DNA of 64,000 nt from Parus major (taxonomy: Eukaryota; Chordata; Aves; Passeriformes; Paridae). The notes beneath the pieces are model-generated. The model saw nothing but the letters and a program-made list of their open reading frames with translations. It was not told where the DNA came from and made no database searches. The position numbers were made by a program, and so were the translations under genes. Shown piece after piece: positions 16,003 through 27,345 of the stretch (position 1 is the stretch's first letter; each line of letters starts with the position of its first letter). The stretch covers positions 25,628,100 through 25,692,099 of the forward strand of contig NC_031769.1 of the NCBI RefSeq assembly GCF_001522545.3, in the 5' to 3' direction.

Positions 16003-18682
16003 AAATATCCTCCAGGAGTTTTATTGTTTGAAATTGTAGGAAGTGTAATCTTTACCTTCTCTCCTGATAGACAGCAACTTAACAAGGGCAGTTTTGGCCT
16101 GTGTTTTTTGGGGAAGGTGATCTAGCTATTCAAGGGGACTGTTTAGTCAGTCATCTAGGAAGGAGTAGCGTGAAATTTTGGGTCCGGTATCATAAGGACA
16201 AGCTTGATGGGCTTCAAGGAGCAGTTGTCCTTCTGTGAATCTAACCTCTACAACTTAATCAAAAAACAAATGAAAGACCATTTACATTCTAGTGGAGGAA
16301 AGTGTGTCTCTCTATGTACTTGTTCACTGGTTAATCAATATACTCAGAACTTATTTGCAGTGTTTTTCACTATTGGAACTAAAATACCAGTTACTCTTAA
16401 TTGCCTAACAGTCTTATAGGCAAAAACTAACCCATTTCTTGCAGAAATTCTGTCAGAAGAGGATCTTTCCCTACTCTTCACTTCGTTATATTTCTGGTGT
16501 TATTAGTCTTGTATGACACCAGCTTAAATAAGAGACAGTATAGAACCTCTGCTTTCCAAAGACTATACTTCTGTGAGGAGGCAACAACTGTGGAGCAGCT
16601 TTTTCACGTGGAACTGCATCAGCTCATGCATCCATATGGTCTCTCCTCACTAATACTGCTTCCTGCTGTTCAAAGTAAGAAGATAAATCTGCCTCCTTTG
16701 CCTACCTAAAAATATTTCTCCATGACCTGTGTGAAGGACCTCACACTTCCCTCTGTCCCCTTCACCACTGCCCTAGACAATTATGTAAGGGCTTTTTATT
16801 GCACATATTCCACTTGAAAAAAAGCTATTCTGCTGAGACATGACAATATTTTTTTCATCTACAATTATGGGTCATTTTTTTTGAGTTTCTGAAAAGAGAT
16901 ATTGAAGAGCATTATTATTGCCAATTTCTTCTTTGTAAGTTTGAACTATAAAATGCCCTTAGTGTATTGAAAAAATCATGTTCGGACGATCTGAGTCATG
17001 AAGAGTAGTTTCAAAGGTCTGTGGACTGAAAATAAATTGCTGGTTTCTAAGAGATTTGACTGTAAACTCTGTCTGCCAATCATCTGAAGTAACCTATCTG
17101 GACATCATCTGCAAATGGTTACAGTGTGTTTGATTTAAGAGCAGTTATATTCTTCTGTGTGTATTTTCAACACAGATAAAATAATCCTCCTGTAGAAGGA
17201 GCTATCATGCTCCAGCATTTCACTGTTCAGGCAAGTTACATCACACCACTTTCACAGAGGGAATAGTTACAGGGTCAAATTTACACCGTGAAGGAATCAA
17301 GTCTTCTGAGTATTTATATTGGGTCAAATTTTGGTCCAAAATTTTTGGCCTTCTTTTCTTATATAAAAACACTGACATGTGAAATACTCACTTTTGGAAC
17401 AGCCTCAAATTCATACCAGAGTGTTCATGTGATATCCAACTTTAAGCTCACCAAAATTTGTGATATGATTCAATTTGAAGTCTCTGGATTTTCTGCCACA
17501 ATTTTAATGAATACTACTACAACCAAAGGCATTATTCCTATATATAAAGTCGTAATTGTCTCATAGACTAACCAAACTGAATCTTCTCAATAAGACAAGA
17601 TATCTTAATAAATATTTTCCTATTTTTGAGAGACAAGATCTAGTCAGTGTATGTTTTAGGGGTGGCTTTTCTTCCTCATCTTTGAAACTAAATACCTCTT
17701 CATCCCGTTTCCATGAAACAGAGTGTGATATTGATACTGCAGAAGAAACTATCCTACAAAAAGTTGTCTCCCTTCAAAGGATTACAAACAGAGGAATGGA
17801 ACTACTGGTGTTTTTTCTGTTTGTCATATGGTTATTTATTTATTGCTTTCTATTAATTGCTTACTATTTGCATAATGGGATATATGATCCCACTGTGCAG
17901 CCAGAAATACAGTCCCTGTCCCAAAAAACAGTTAAACAGAGATGGGAGTTTGAAGGTGTTCATTATGGAAGAGAAAAAGGAAGGTTAGGGATAAAGACAA
18001 GGAAAAGGAGATACTGCATCGTGCTCAAAACTATCTCAGGGCTACTGTATCCTATTGATAGCATAAAATGTGCATCTCCTAATTATTCTCTGAACTGGTC
18101 TCATCAAACCCCTGATACCTGGTAGGCTTGTAAAATGAAAGCCTCAAAGACAAGCAAAGTGGTATACCGTAAAGCAGCACACAGGAGAAGAGCAATAGAA
18201 TAACTATGAAAAAGAAATCTATCATGAGAGCAACACAGGAAAAATAGATAATAAAACTTGCCATGTTATTTCAGTAGTTGCAGGTGGGATTACTGTACTG
18301 TGCTCTATTATATAGCATAGATAGACTCTTGGTGTTAAGTCTTTCTTTTCCACGTCTAGCCTCTGTGTCTCTTCACCTGAGAGGTACTCCTGACCCAAAA
18401 GGAAGATGCATATATGTGTATCAGGTGTTTGGTGCTTTCTGTGTTTGTTTTTTTATTATTTTATTTTGTTTTGGTTTAATTTTATTTTGTACAACTTAAT
18501 TACTATTAATGGCCTGATCTCATCCTGACTGGAAGCTGAACTTCATCTTTTTCCAGTTAGGGACCTGCAGAATATTGCCTGTGTCTGAGATTCAGCCAGA
18601 TTTCTCTAATGTAGTATGTGTCAGTGTTTTGAAATCCTTTTCTGAGATGCTTAGCCGTAACTTTGCACCTGGCTAACCATAT
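16003..18682. other. Unique intergenic sequence
   Basis: No recognised repeat or gene. It contains a 189-codon open frame at 17556-18125 with one strongly hydrophobic segment, discussed as a finding. It has no homology I can name, so I do not annotate it as a gene. Confidence 0.5.
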
Positions 18683-19442
18683 GCTGGGCTGCATCCAAAG
18701 CAGTGTGGTCAGCAGGGCAAGGGAGGGATTCTGCCCCTCTGCTTTGCTCTGCTCTGCTCTGCTTTGCTCTGCTTTGCTCTGCTTTGCTCTGCTCTGCTCT
18801 GCTTTGCTCTGCTTTACTCTGCTTTGCTCTGCTCTGCTCTGCTCTGCTCTGCTCTGCTCTGCTCTGCTCTGCTCTGCTCGTCTCTGCTCGTCTCTGCTCT
18901 GCTCTGGTGAGGCCCCACCTGCAGTGCTGCATCCAGCTCTGGGGTCCCCTGCATAGGAAGGACAGGGACCTGTTGGAGAGAGTCCAGAGGAGGAACAGCA
19001 GTATGATTGGAGTGGTAGAACACCTCTTCTAAGAGGAAAGGCTGAGAGAATTGGGATTGTTCAGCCTGGAAATAGAAGGCTTCAAGGGAACCTAACTGCG
19101 GTCTTCCAACATCTGAAGGGAGACAACAAGAAAGATGAAAAGAGACTATTTACAAGAGTGTGGAGCAACAGGACAAGAAAGAATGGCTTCTAGTCAAAAA
19201 ATATATTTAGATTAGATATTAGGAAGAAATTCTTCACTGTGATGGTGATGAGGGCACTGGAACAGATTGGTCAGAGCTGTGCATGCCCCATCCTTGGAAG
19301 TGTTCTAGGGCAGGTTTAATGGGGCTCCTAGCAAACTTGCCTGGTGAAAGGTGTGCCTCCTCATTTCAGGGATCCTGAAACTAGATGTTTTTTAGGGTCA
19401 CTTCCAACCCAAACTATTCTATGGTTCTATGACTCTGTGATA
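18683..19442 (+). mobile_element. CR1 LINE fragment, 3' end
   Basis: Sense-oriented 3' part of an avian CR1 retrotransposon. It shows the characteristic run from a TGCAGTGCTGCATCCAGCTC-like segment near 18919, through GGAAAGGCTGAGAGAATTGG near 19038 and TTCAGCCTGGA near 19060, to the terminal ATTCTATG-type repeats at about 19412-19440. It is 5'-truncated, as most CR1 copies are. No intact reverse transcriptase frame is present. It is interrupted near its start by a large pentamer expansion. Confidence 0.9.
18737..18906. repeat. (GCTYT)n pentanucleotide expansion inside CR1
   Basis: About 34 tandem units of GCTCT with GCTTT variants. Two copies of a GCTCG/TCTCT variant sit near the 3' end. 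It arose where CR1 normally has only a few such units. Because the period is 5 and the units lack stops, long low-complexity frames (AEQSR-type on the minus strand, ALLCS-type on the plus strand) appear in several registers. They are artefacts, not genes. Confidence 0.97.
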
Positions 19443-19512
19443 GGAATCTCCACCACAACAACACTACTGGGTGTGCCTTGAGATTTTCTGTTCTCGTAAT
19501 CAAGCTGACTCA

Positions 19513-19750
19513 GGGGAGGTTTAGGTTGAATATCAGGAAAAGGTTTTTCACCCAGAGGGTGGTTGAACAGGGTCCCCAGCCAAGTGGTCACAGCACCAAG
19601 TCTGTCTAAGTTCAAGAAGGATTTGGACAATGCTCTCAGGCACATGATCCTTGTAGTGTCCTGCACAGAGCCAGGATTTGATCCTGACAAATCTCTTCCA
19701 TCTCAGCATATTCTGTGATTCTATGATTCTGTGATTCTATGATTCTGATT
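19513..19750 (+). mobile_element. Second CR1 LINE 3' fragment
   Basis: A second CR1-type 3' end in the same orientation, starting around GGTTTAGGTTGAATATCAGG and running through the TTTTTCACCCAGAGGGTGGT-type segment. It ends in alternating ATTCTGTG/ATTCTATG repeats at 19709-19745. It lies about 70 bp after the end of the first copy. Confidence 0.85.
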
Positions 19751-22700
19751 CTATTCTAGCCTAAGCCATTTTGTGATTTTATAATACAGGGCTTCTTAAC
19801 ACCAAAGATTCCTAAAAGCCACCTGAGAGTTCGATATTTGCTCTGTTGAGCCAAACAGTACCTCAGGAATTGTCTAAATGGTCAGAGGCTGCCACCTCTA
19901 CATTAACCTGCCCAGTGCTATAGCCTGGTCAGACTGCCTTATACCAATAAATCCATTTGAGAGGCAAGAATTGTTAGCAGGGACACAGTCACATAGAGAC
20001 CTGTCTAAATGGCTCTAGAGTCTCAGCTACTTTTGGTAATGATTTATGCACTTGAAGAACAAATTTCACATTATCTTCTGAATTTACCAAATTCCAGCAG
20101 TGTGCCACTACCCAGGTGACATATAAAACGGTTTCACTGTGCTAAATTCCACAGAATTGCATTTAGCCTAGAGGTAGTAAAAATGCTCTACAACATGAAA
20201 GGATTTTTAGTCCATGTATGGATTTTTAGTTTTTTTTTAAATTCAGATCAGATATCTGCCAGAAAACCTGCTCTCTTTATTGACAGGCAAAAACTGAATG
20301 GATTGATAGGCAACTTCTGAACCTCAGAACTGCTGGATATTGTGGTTCACTGACTACATGAGTTATTTTGGGGAGTTTGAAGCATATCATGTAGACAACA
20401 CAGTAAACTGCTCACTCATGAGTTTGCTAGTTTCTTTTTTCATTTTTTGTTCTTTTTTTTTAATCACCAGACTCAAATAATTTTCTTTTCTGAATTCATT
20501 CTATCTACGCTAAACTTGCTGTCTATTATCTATTGCAGTCCTTCTGATTATCTGAATTTTTACTTCATTTTGTGGCAGAAACGATTACAAAGCCTGAAAA
20601 TATTTCCATCATTTATGTATTTCCAGACAACTTGAAGTGATTTTCTTCTAGTGCAAGTTTTCTCTTTAACGGCCCTAAAGAATGTTTGCTATGCTTTTGA
20701 CAGCATACTAATTTTATTTATAGTATAAGAGCTACTGTGACTGAGCACACTGTCAATTTTGTAAAAATATTCAGTACAATCCACATTTGCGTATGTATTT
20801 TTGATATATACAGTCTAAATACTCCATTTCCATTGAAAATCCTCTTTAGAAAACATATTTCAGTTCATTTCACACTATGTTAATTGTGTAACACACTGTA
20901 ACCATTACCTTTTACCAGCCACAGTTGCTTATCTAATGGGAAATGATGACTCTAACAAGGAATTATTAGATCTGTTTGATCTGAGAATGCACATGTGGAC
21001 AATGGGAGCTGCTGGCTGGAACATGCACCATTTTCTCCCCCTATGAGTACATAATTGAATTACAAGTCTCATTTTATGAAGGAAAAAAAGTGTCTGTAAG
21101 CCTTTGCTTTGTAACTAGACCTGCTGACTTGTAATTTGTATTTAACATTGCTAAATATATTTAGAATATTCAATGTTATCTCAAAGCTAGTTTAAAATAC
21201 ATCAGATGGAATGGGTTAGTAGGTAGGCAGAACACTTTTTGTGTGTTAGAAAATTTTTGTACAGTTTTTTCATTAAATACTGCTACAACTATAAAATTAG
21301 TTTTACTAAAACTAGGAGGAACACAAGCAGGTATTAGAAGGCAATGGTCAACACCCTGTGTTATGAAAAAACTGTCTTTTCAACAGTGCTGCTTTAAATA
21401 AGATTTTTTTCTGTCTTTGCTTGGCAAAGTGAGAGATATATTCATGAGACAGATGTTTCATGGGAACATAAACTGTGAATGTACCATATTTAACTTCACC
21501 ATTGCCTTCTATTCCTCACTGGTGGAATATTAATTATTTTTATTCTATAAATTCAGAGAAATATGTGAAATGCCAGTATAAAATGACTTGGGAACCTGAA
21601 GTCCAGTTTCCATAAGTTGCAGAGGGGGTTGAAATTTTGGGATAGCCACCCTGTACCGCTGTAAGCAGAAAAGGTAGTGTTTTCCTAATTGAATTTTCTC
21701 CCAGTCACCAACTGTACCAGTCTCTGCAGGGTTCTTAGTCCATGAGCAACCATGCCATTTTGAGAAAGTAAATACACATATTGGAGTGGACCTGGACTGA
21801 TGTGACTATCTCAGGACCTAAGAAAGTACCTGTGAAACATCCCATCACAAGTTATTGCTGTAGCTCTAAGTCTCCTTGGCAGTCATTTGCTAGGTCTTTC
21901 AAAATAATTCAGGCTCCCAAAACAACAGATTGGTGCTTAGATTCATGGTATTGGCACGGCTGCTGTTTTCACAGCTATAACTACAGCCCAACCTCCCAGG
22001 TGTCCAATTCAGTTACGTGTATAGTCTCTTGCAACTGGCAGCTTCACAGCATCCAAAGCACTGCTGCAACTTTCCCTACTGATTAGCTGCCTGGAGCTCT
22101 AGCTCCAGCCTTGGGGCCTTGAAGATGGACTATTACAGAAGCTGGGATCATCTAGTTTGTGAATGATATACAATTCACATAAAGTGCCTAGCGCTTTCTA
22201 TCCTGTAAACCTTGTAGCAGAAGGGCCAGATTAAAGTCCTTAACAGCTGGAACATCTGCATAAACAGTCAAGTGACACCAGCTGTGTCTGAAAGAGGTAC
22301 CATAAATGGGAAGAGAGACTGAAAGACTAATTTCATGTGAGATGCACAGTGGGACAAGTTATCAGTCTCGGTGCTATCAAATCCAGCTCCTTAGTCCTTC
22401 CACTTTCTTCTCTCCGCTGTGGCGGATCCTGGATGCCTACAACCAGCTCATTCAAATCTGGTTAGCAACACTGGGAGTTTGATCAGCTAAAAGACCCCTA
22501 AATACTTCTAAAAATGGGGGGCACAAAGATTTTTATAAAAAACTGTGCTGATGCAGATGCATGTGCCGCCAGCTGACCCTGTGGATAGATGCCTTTCCAG
22601 ATAAATGTGAGGCTCCCTGTGGCCTGCAGTGCATAGTAGATCATCAGGTTAGCCCAGCTCATAGAAGTGGTGCTCAGTGAATGCAGACCTTGTAGCATCA

Positions 22701-22887
22701 TGAAGTCCTGACAAGTCAAGTTGCACCTGTGTGGTGGGATCTAACTGAATTTGGGCTTTGCAGGCCCATGGAAGGATGGTGAGCTGGGAGCTCAGTCCTT
22801 TGTGTCTCCTGTTTTTTCATTCCCCACATTCCCCTGGTTTCACAAACCCCTATTTGCCAAAACTGGTCATGAAAGCCATTACATACT
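19751..22887. other. Intergenic sequence, no recognised feature
   Basis: AT-rich up to about 21.7 kb. The part from 21.8 to 22.85 kb is richer in GC and may be an old, degraded repeat, but I cannot name it. No gene supported. Confidence 0.5.
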
Positions 22888-23590
22888 TGTGGTGGTTGAA
22901 AAAACCAGCTGGGAATTTAACTCCAAACAAGCTGCTCCCCTTCCCCCATTCCTCCTCTGGTGAGAGAGAGGGACAGAGGGCAGAAACTATGGGTTGAGCT
23001 AACAATTTACCTAAAACAAATAGCAAGGGAACACAGTACCAGCAACAATATTAATAACAAAAGTATACAAAAGAAAAGGTACTTTACACACAAAAGGTGT
23101 TCATCCACTCAATTCCACATGGCTGCCAAGCAAAGACAAGTTGGGAGGGGCTCTCCACAGCCAGTGTTCCCCATCTCCATGCCCAACACAGTGAAAAATG
23201 TTGATGGACAGCCCCTCAAAAGCTGGATCATCCACACAGCACTGCAGTGCCCACCTCCAAACTGCTCCACTCCACTGATTTAATTCCATGTAGTGCTGCT
23301 GCTTCGGACCTGTCTGCTTGGCTCTGCTGGACTCGGCCGGGGCTCAGCTCAGGCTCATCTCATTGCCACATCAGAGCTGAGTCTTGGCTGAGTTTGTTGC
23401 TTTTTGGAGATATGCCATGGATCAGATGTGCTCACTGCCTGGAGCTGCGTTCTCTGAGGGACAGGAAGGGCAGCAGCAGGAGAGGTGCAGAGTCCTCACT
23501 GCTGGTCCTGGCAACTTCCCCAAGGAAGAAATGGAACAAAACAGTGCACTTCTGTCCTGAGGCTGTTTTTTAATTCCCTCAGAGCCATGC
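22888..23590 (-). mobile_element. Minus-strand avian retroviral LTR (outer end approximate)
   Basis: Read on the minus strand, this ends ...CAACCACCACA at 22888. It is preceded by a pyrimidine-rich stretch (CCCTCTGTCCCTCTCTCTCA) and the GGAGTTAAATTCCCAGCTGG motif typical of avian LTR 3' ends. Further 5' on that strand is a GC-richer U3-like stretch at 23290-23580. The 5' boundary could extend to about 23640. No internal viral genes are adjacent. Confidence 0.6.
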
Positions 23591-23727
23591 CCTGAGTGAT
23601 GCAGTGTGTGGTATAGAACAACAATTCAGACACATCAACACAGCTCTAGGTTCCACTCCTGTGGAAGCAAACCAAAGACAATATTTCTGATACTTTCTCA
23701 AAGGAATGTGAGATACAAGAGCCAAAG

Positions 23728-24290
23728 AATCAGTCTCACCAAATCATTGAGGTTGAAAGGGACCTCTCCAAGTCATCTTGTCCAACCCTGTTGAAGGAGG
23801 GTCACCTAGAGCAGGAGGACAGAGGGACCAGGCCCGAATGGCTTTTAAATATCTCCAAGGATGTAGAATGTGCAACCTGTGCCAGTGCTCCATTGCCCAC
23901 ACAGTTCAGATGAAACCTTCAGTATCCACTGACACCTGTCACAGATCACCACTGAAAATTGCCTGGCTTCATCTTCTCTACTGCTTCCATTCAGATATTC
24001 ATGCACTTTGATGGGGTTACTCCCCTAGTCAGGCTCAATACAGTGTCATTCATGTGAAGGGTGAAGGGTGAAGGGTGAAGTGTCATTCATCCAGCCCCTG
24101 AATCTTCTCTGTGCTCCTTCAGTGGATGTCTCCAGCATGTCTTTTTGTTTGGGAAAAACAGAACTGGACTCAGTAGTCCAGGTATGGCCTCACCAGTGCC
24201 AAACAGAGGGGAAGGATCACTTTTCTTGAGCTGTATGAGGCAATGCTCCTCCTTCTTTGGTTTTAGGCCAGTCACATTCTTACAAAAATG
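23728..24290 (-). mobile_element. CR1 LINE fragment, diverged
   Basis: Reverse-oriented CR1. Near 23742 is AAATCATTGAGGTTGAAAGG, then ACCTCTCCAAGTCATCTTGT and CCAACC, the antisense of the CR1 3' end. Around 24150-24260 lie antisense versions of the CR1 segments GTCCAGGTATGGCCTCACCA and AGGGGAAGGATCACTTTTCT. It contains an internal short tandem repeat at 24055-24083 and is degraded in the middle. Confidence 0.75.
24055..24083. repeat. (GTGAAGG) short tandem repeat
   Basis: About four copies of a 7-bp GTGAAGG unit within the diverged CR1, flanked on both sides by GTGTCATTCAT, which suggests local slippage or duplication. Confidence 0.85.
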
Positions 24291-27034
24291 TAATGAAAGC
24301 AACACAAAATGCTATGTTTTTACTTCTTGCCTAATCTTCCTAACACAAATAATTAGATATAGTTGTGCATAAATTTATTTTTGAATTTCAAATGAGCTGA
24401 ACTAGGTCTTGCACAGTGAAGAGCAAGCAGAAATCAAAAGCTGTGTTGAACCAGAGACAGTACTACAGTCTGGTGCACCTTTATATGCAAGGTAGTTCCA
24501 TTAACTTAAGTGAGATCAGTCTTGTATGGATAGGACCTCCAGAATACTTGAAATTACTGCATCCTCTCTCAGGCCTCTTTACCTAGACCTATGAGCAAAT
24601 GACTAGCAAAGTATTTTGAAAGTTGTTAAATTATTATTCACACCAATATGTTAGTTTGCAAAAGTATTTGACTAATTTCAGCAGATCTAAAAAGTCTACA
24701 TCTGTTCAACAGCAAACACTTTGGACTTTCAGTGCCCCAGGTATGCATGCAAAATGAAAGCTTGCTATAAATATAATCTATGTATCTCAACAGTTTGTTT
24801 ACAAAAGTCTCAAGTTAGATATCTAAAATGATACATTCTGATATCAGTTCTGATTTTCAATAAGGCAAGATCTCATACCCACCTCATAAAAAAGTGTTCT
24901 GTTATTAACAATCCATAAAATCCTGTGTGAAAAGGGAGTACCTGACATTTCCATATTCACTGAAGAACTTACTGGAATCAAACTGCCTCACTACTCTCTT
25001 TCAAGGATTCTATGCTATCTTTTAAATATAAAGATGAACTAAAGTCATTCTGAATACCGTAAGACGTTGTATTTTTCTCTGAAATTGGTATTAATTTGAT
25101 ACTTCCCTCACACTCTGCACTGGCTTTGAGATTCACTGCCTCTTGAATATGCCATCGCAAATGTCACTGCATTTCTGGACAGCTTTTTTTAGCTTTGATT
25201 TCGCTTCATTACACTGTTATTTATTTAACTTATGTGATAGAACACTGTTAAATTGGACTTTGTTAAATTTATTCCATATCATATTGGTTCGAATTACTAT
25301 GTTCAAACCTCCCAGTAAGCAAAAGCAAAACTGGAGAGATTACATTCTTGATAAGATTACAATCCCCTCTTGTAAGTAATATTAAAATTGACTCCCTGAA
25401 TATAATCAAGAATTTGTCTTGTTATCTTTAATTGATCTCCCTAGAAAGACAGTATAGACTGCAAATGAAATTGCAGTACATTGCAAATCACGGAAATAAT
25501 ATAAAATCAGAGAGTAAAGCAAAATAGCAATTGGTGACTATCTTGGCACTTAAAAGCTATAACCTGTCTCTAACTGACAGGAGGGGTCAGCTCCTGTTTA
25601 TGGGAACAGTAAGTAAAATTGGACATCCAAGGCAAGATAAAATTGTGCATTAAATATCAAGATGTTGAAGAATATTTTCCTTTTTTTATGTGCCATTAGA
25701 CTTAATAAGCCTATGAAGAAAAATCTGGAACATAAGTAACATTTTTTTAAAATATCTTGGGAATCACAGTGGATTCAAGATACTTAAATCTCATTGCTGC
25801 CTTTATTTGAGATAAGTTGAGTAATTTTAGCTTCCTGTTGCAGTTTCTGCAAGGCAGTAGGCTGGAATCCTAGATTCCAGTTATTTTAAATGTTTGCAAT
25901 CTGCTGGACCAATGGTTTGCAGTTAAGTGTTTGGAAAGCCCCTCAAGGTCCCTTCTTTTGTGAGGTACGTGCACAGTCCTGCAGTGTTTTCAGTCATCAC
26001 CTCTCTGGAAGTGGTCCAAGATACCGTCTGTTGTTGATCCCCCTGTGCCCTACTGTCCTTGCACAGGTTTGTCCAGTTCTTGGCTTTCTCAGATCATCAT
26101 TTCTTACAGATTCAATAGGATATCTGGTCCCTGGAGCATACCAGTTCCTTGGAGACTGTCACATGCTATGTCTCAACATGTCCTTTTAATCTCTTCAGCC
26201 TGCTCTTTTCCAGTTATTATTTCTCTATCTACCCATATATACCTAGAGAAATTATTCACACACACTCACAGAGAAGGGGTGATTCCTTTTTGTTCACTAA
26301 AACAGGGCAAGCTGGATAAGTGCATATGAGGAAGATGGTGAAGAGGTTTTCTTCTGCAGCCTGAAAAGAAATGATAACCAGGTTTATGAAATAGCTTTAA
26401 ACAGTGCTGACACTTTCTGTGAATGCTGTTTATGCTAATTCTCTCCAGTGAAGTCAAGGCTGAAATTTATAAGCAGTTCTAGCTTCATGTGTATGTTGAT
26501 ATTCCTGTGGCTAAACTGTGGCTTATATATAGAGTTACTTCAATTATTTTATTTTTTAAAATATGCTGTGTGTTGTATGTGTAGGTATATAAGAACATGC
26601 AGAAATATGTGTAAATACACGGTGGAATACTTTTGATTAGTAGTATATTTAAAATGAATTAATGCCCTGTCTTGCAAGTAAGTAATAATGCTTAAATACT
26701 TGGTACTGTATGCTTAATATCATTATTTGTGATCTGTGCTACTTGAACACTTAAACTCCCCCAGCCTGGTCCCCTACTGTATTAAGTATTGTGCAAAATC
26801 AGCTGAATTCTTCTACCTATATACCAACAGTAATGGTTCTCCATGGATAAAAAGAAGACTGCTGTGTTGAGTGTATCTCCATACAATTCTAAGTTCAATG
26901 CAACCACACAAATAACTCATTATCATATTCTGCATTTCTGTTAGACATAGGATTAAAGTATTATTGGAAAATTCAGAATGGAAGGAGTCTTCTGTTTATG
27001 GTTAACTATGATTTCAGCACAAGATACTCATGGC
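24291..27034. other. Intergenic sequence, no recognised feature
   Basis: AT-rich sequence with scattered short open frames. Nothing recognisable as gene, RNA or transposon. The somewhat GC-richer 25890-26190 part could be an old repeat. Confidence 0.5.
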
Positions 27035-27345
27035 TTTATCCAGTCTTCAAAATCTCCATGGACAGAGACTACCTAGCCTCTCTGGGCAAACTCATTCATT
27101 CAAGCTCCTTTCATGGCAAAATTTTCTTTTCCTTACATTTAAACTGAACCTTTGTTATTTCAACTTATGTCCCTTTCATCCTCCCACCATGCACCTCTGT
27201 GAAGAACCATTCTTGATGTACCTCCTTGTAGGTTCTGGCATTCATGTTCCCCATTAAGTTATCTCTCCTCCAGGCTGAGCAAACCCAGTTCCTTCTGTGA
27301 CAGTAAGCTAAATTGTTTGTGAGTAGCCATGACAGTCTTGTACAA
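27035..27345 (-). mobile_element. Old CR1 LINE fragment
   Basis: Antisense CR1 features in order: TAGCCTCTCTGGGCAAACTC near 27074, then AATTTTCTTTTCCTTACATT near 27120, TGAACC, a CCCTTTCATCCTCC segment, and TCTCTCCTCCAGGCTGAGCA at about 27262-27281. It is strongly diverged from the consensus, so it is an old insertion. Confidence 0.75.

Noticed and set aside
18651..19032. Overlapping open frames of 69-109 codons with AEQSR or ALLCS repeats
   Set aside because: They are translations of the stop-free pentamer array inside a CR1 element, readable in several registers on both strands.
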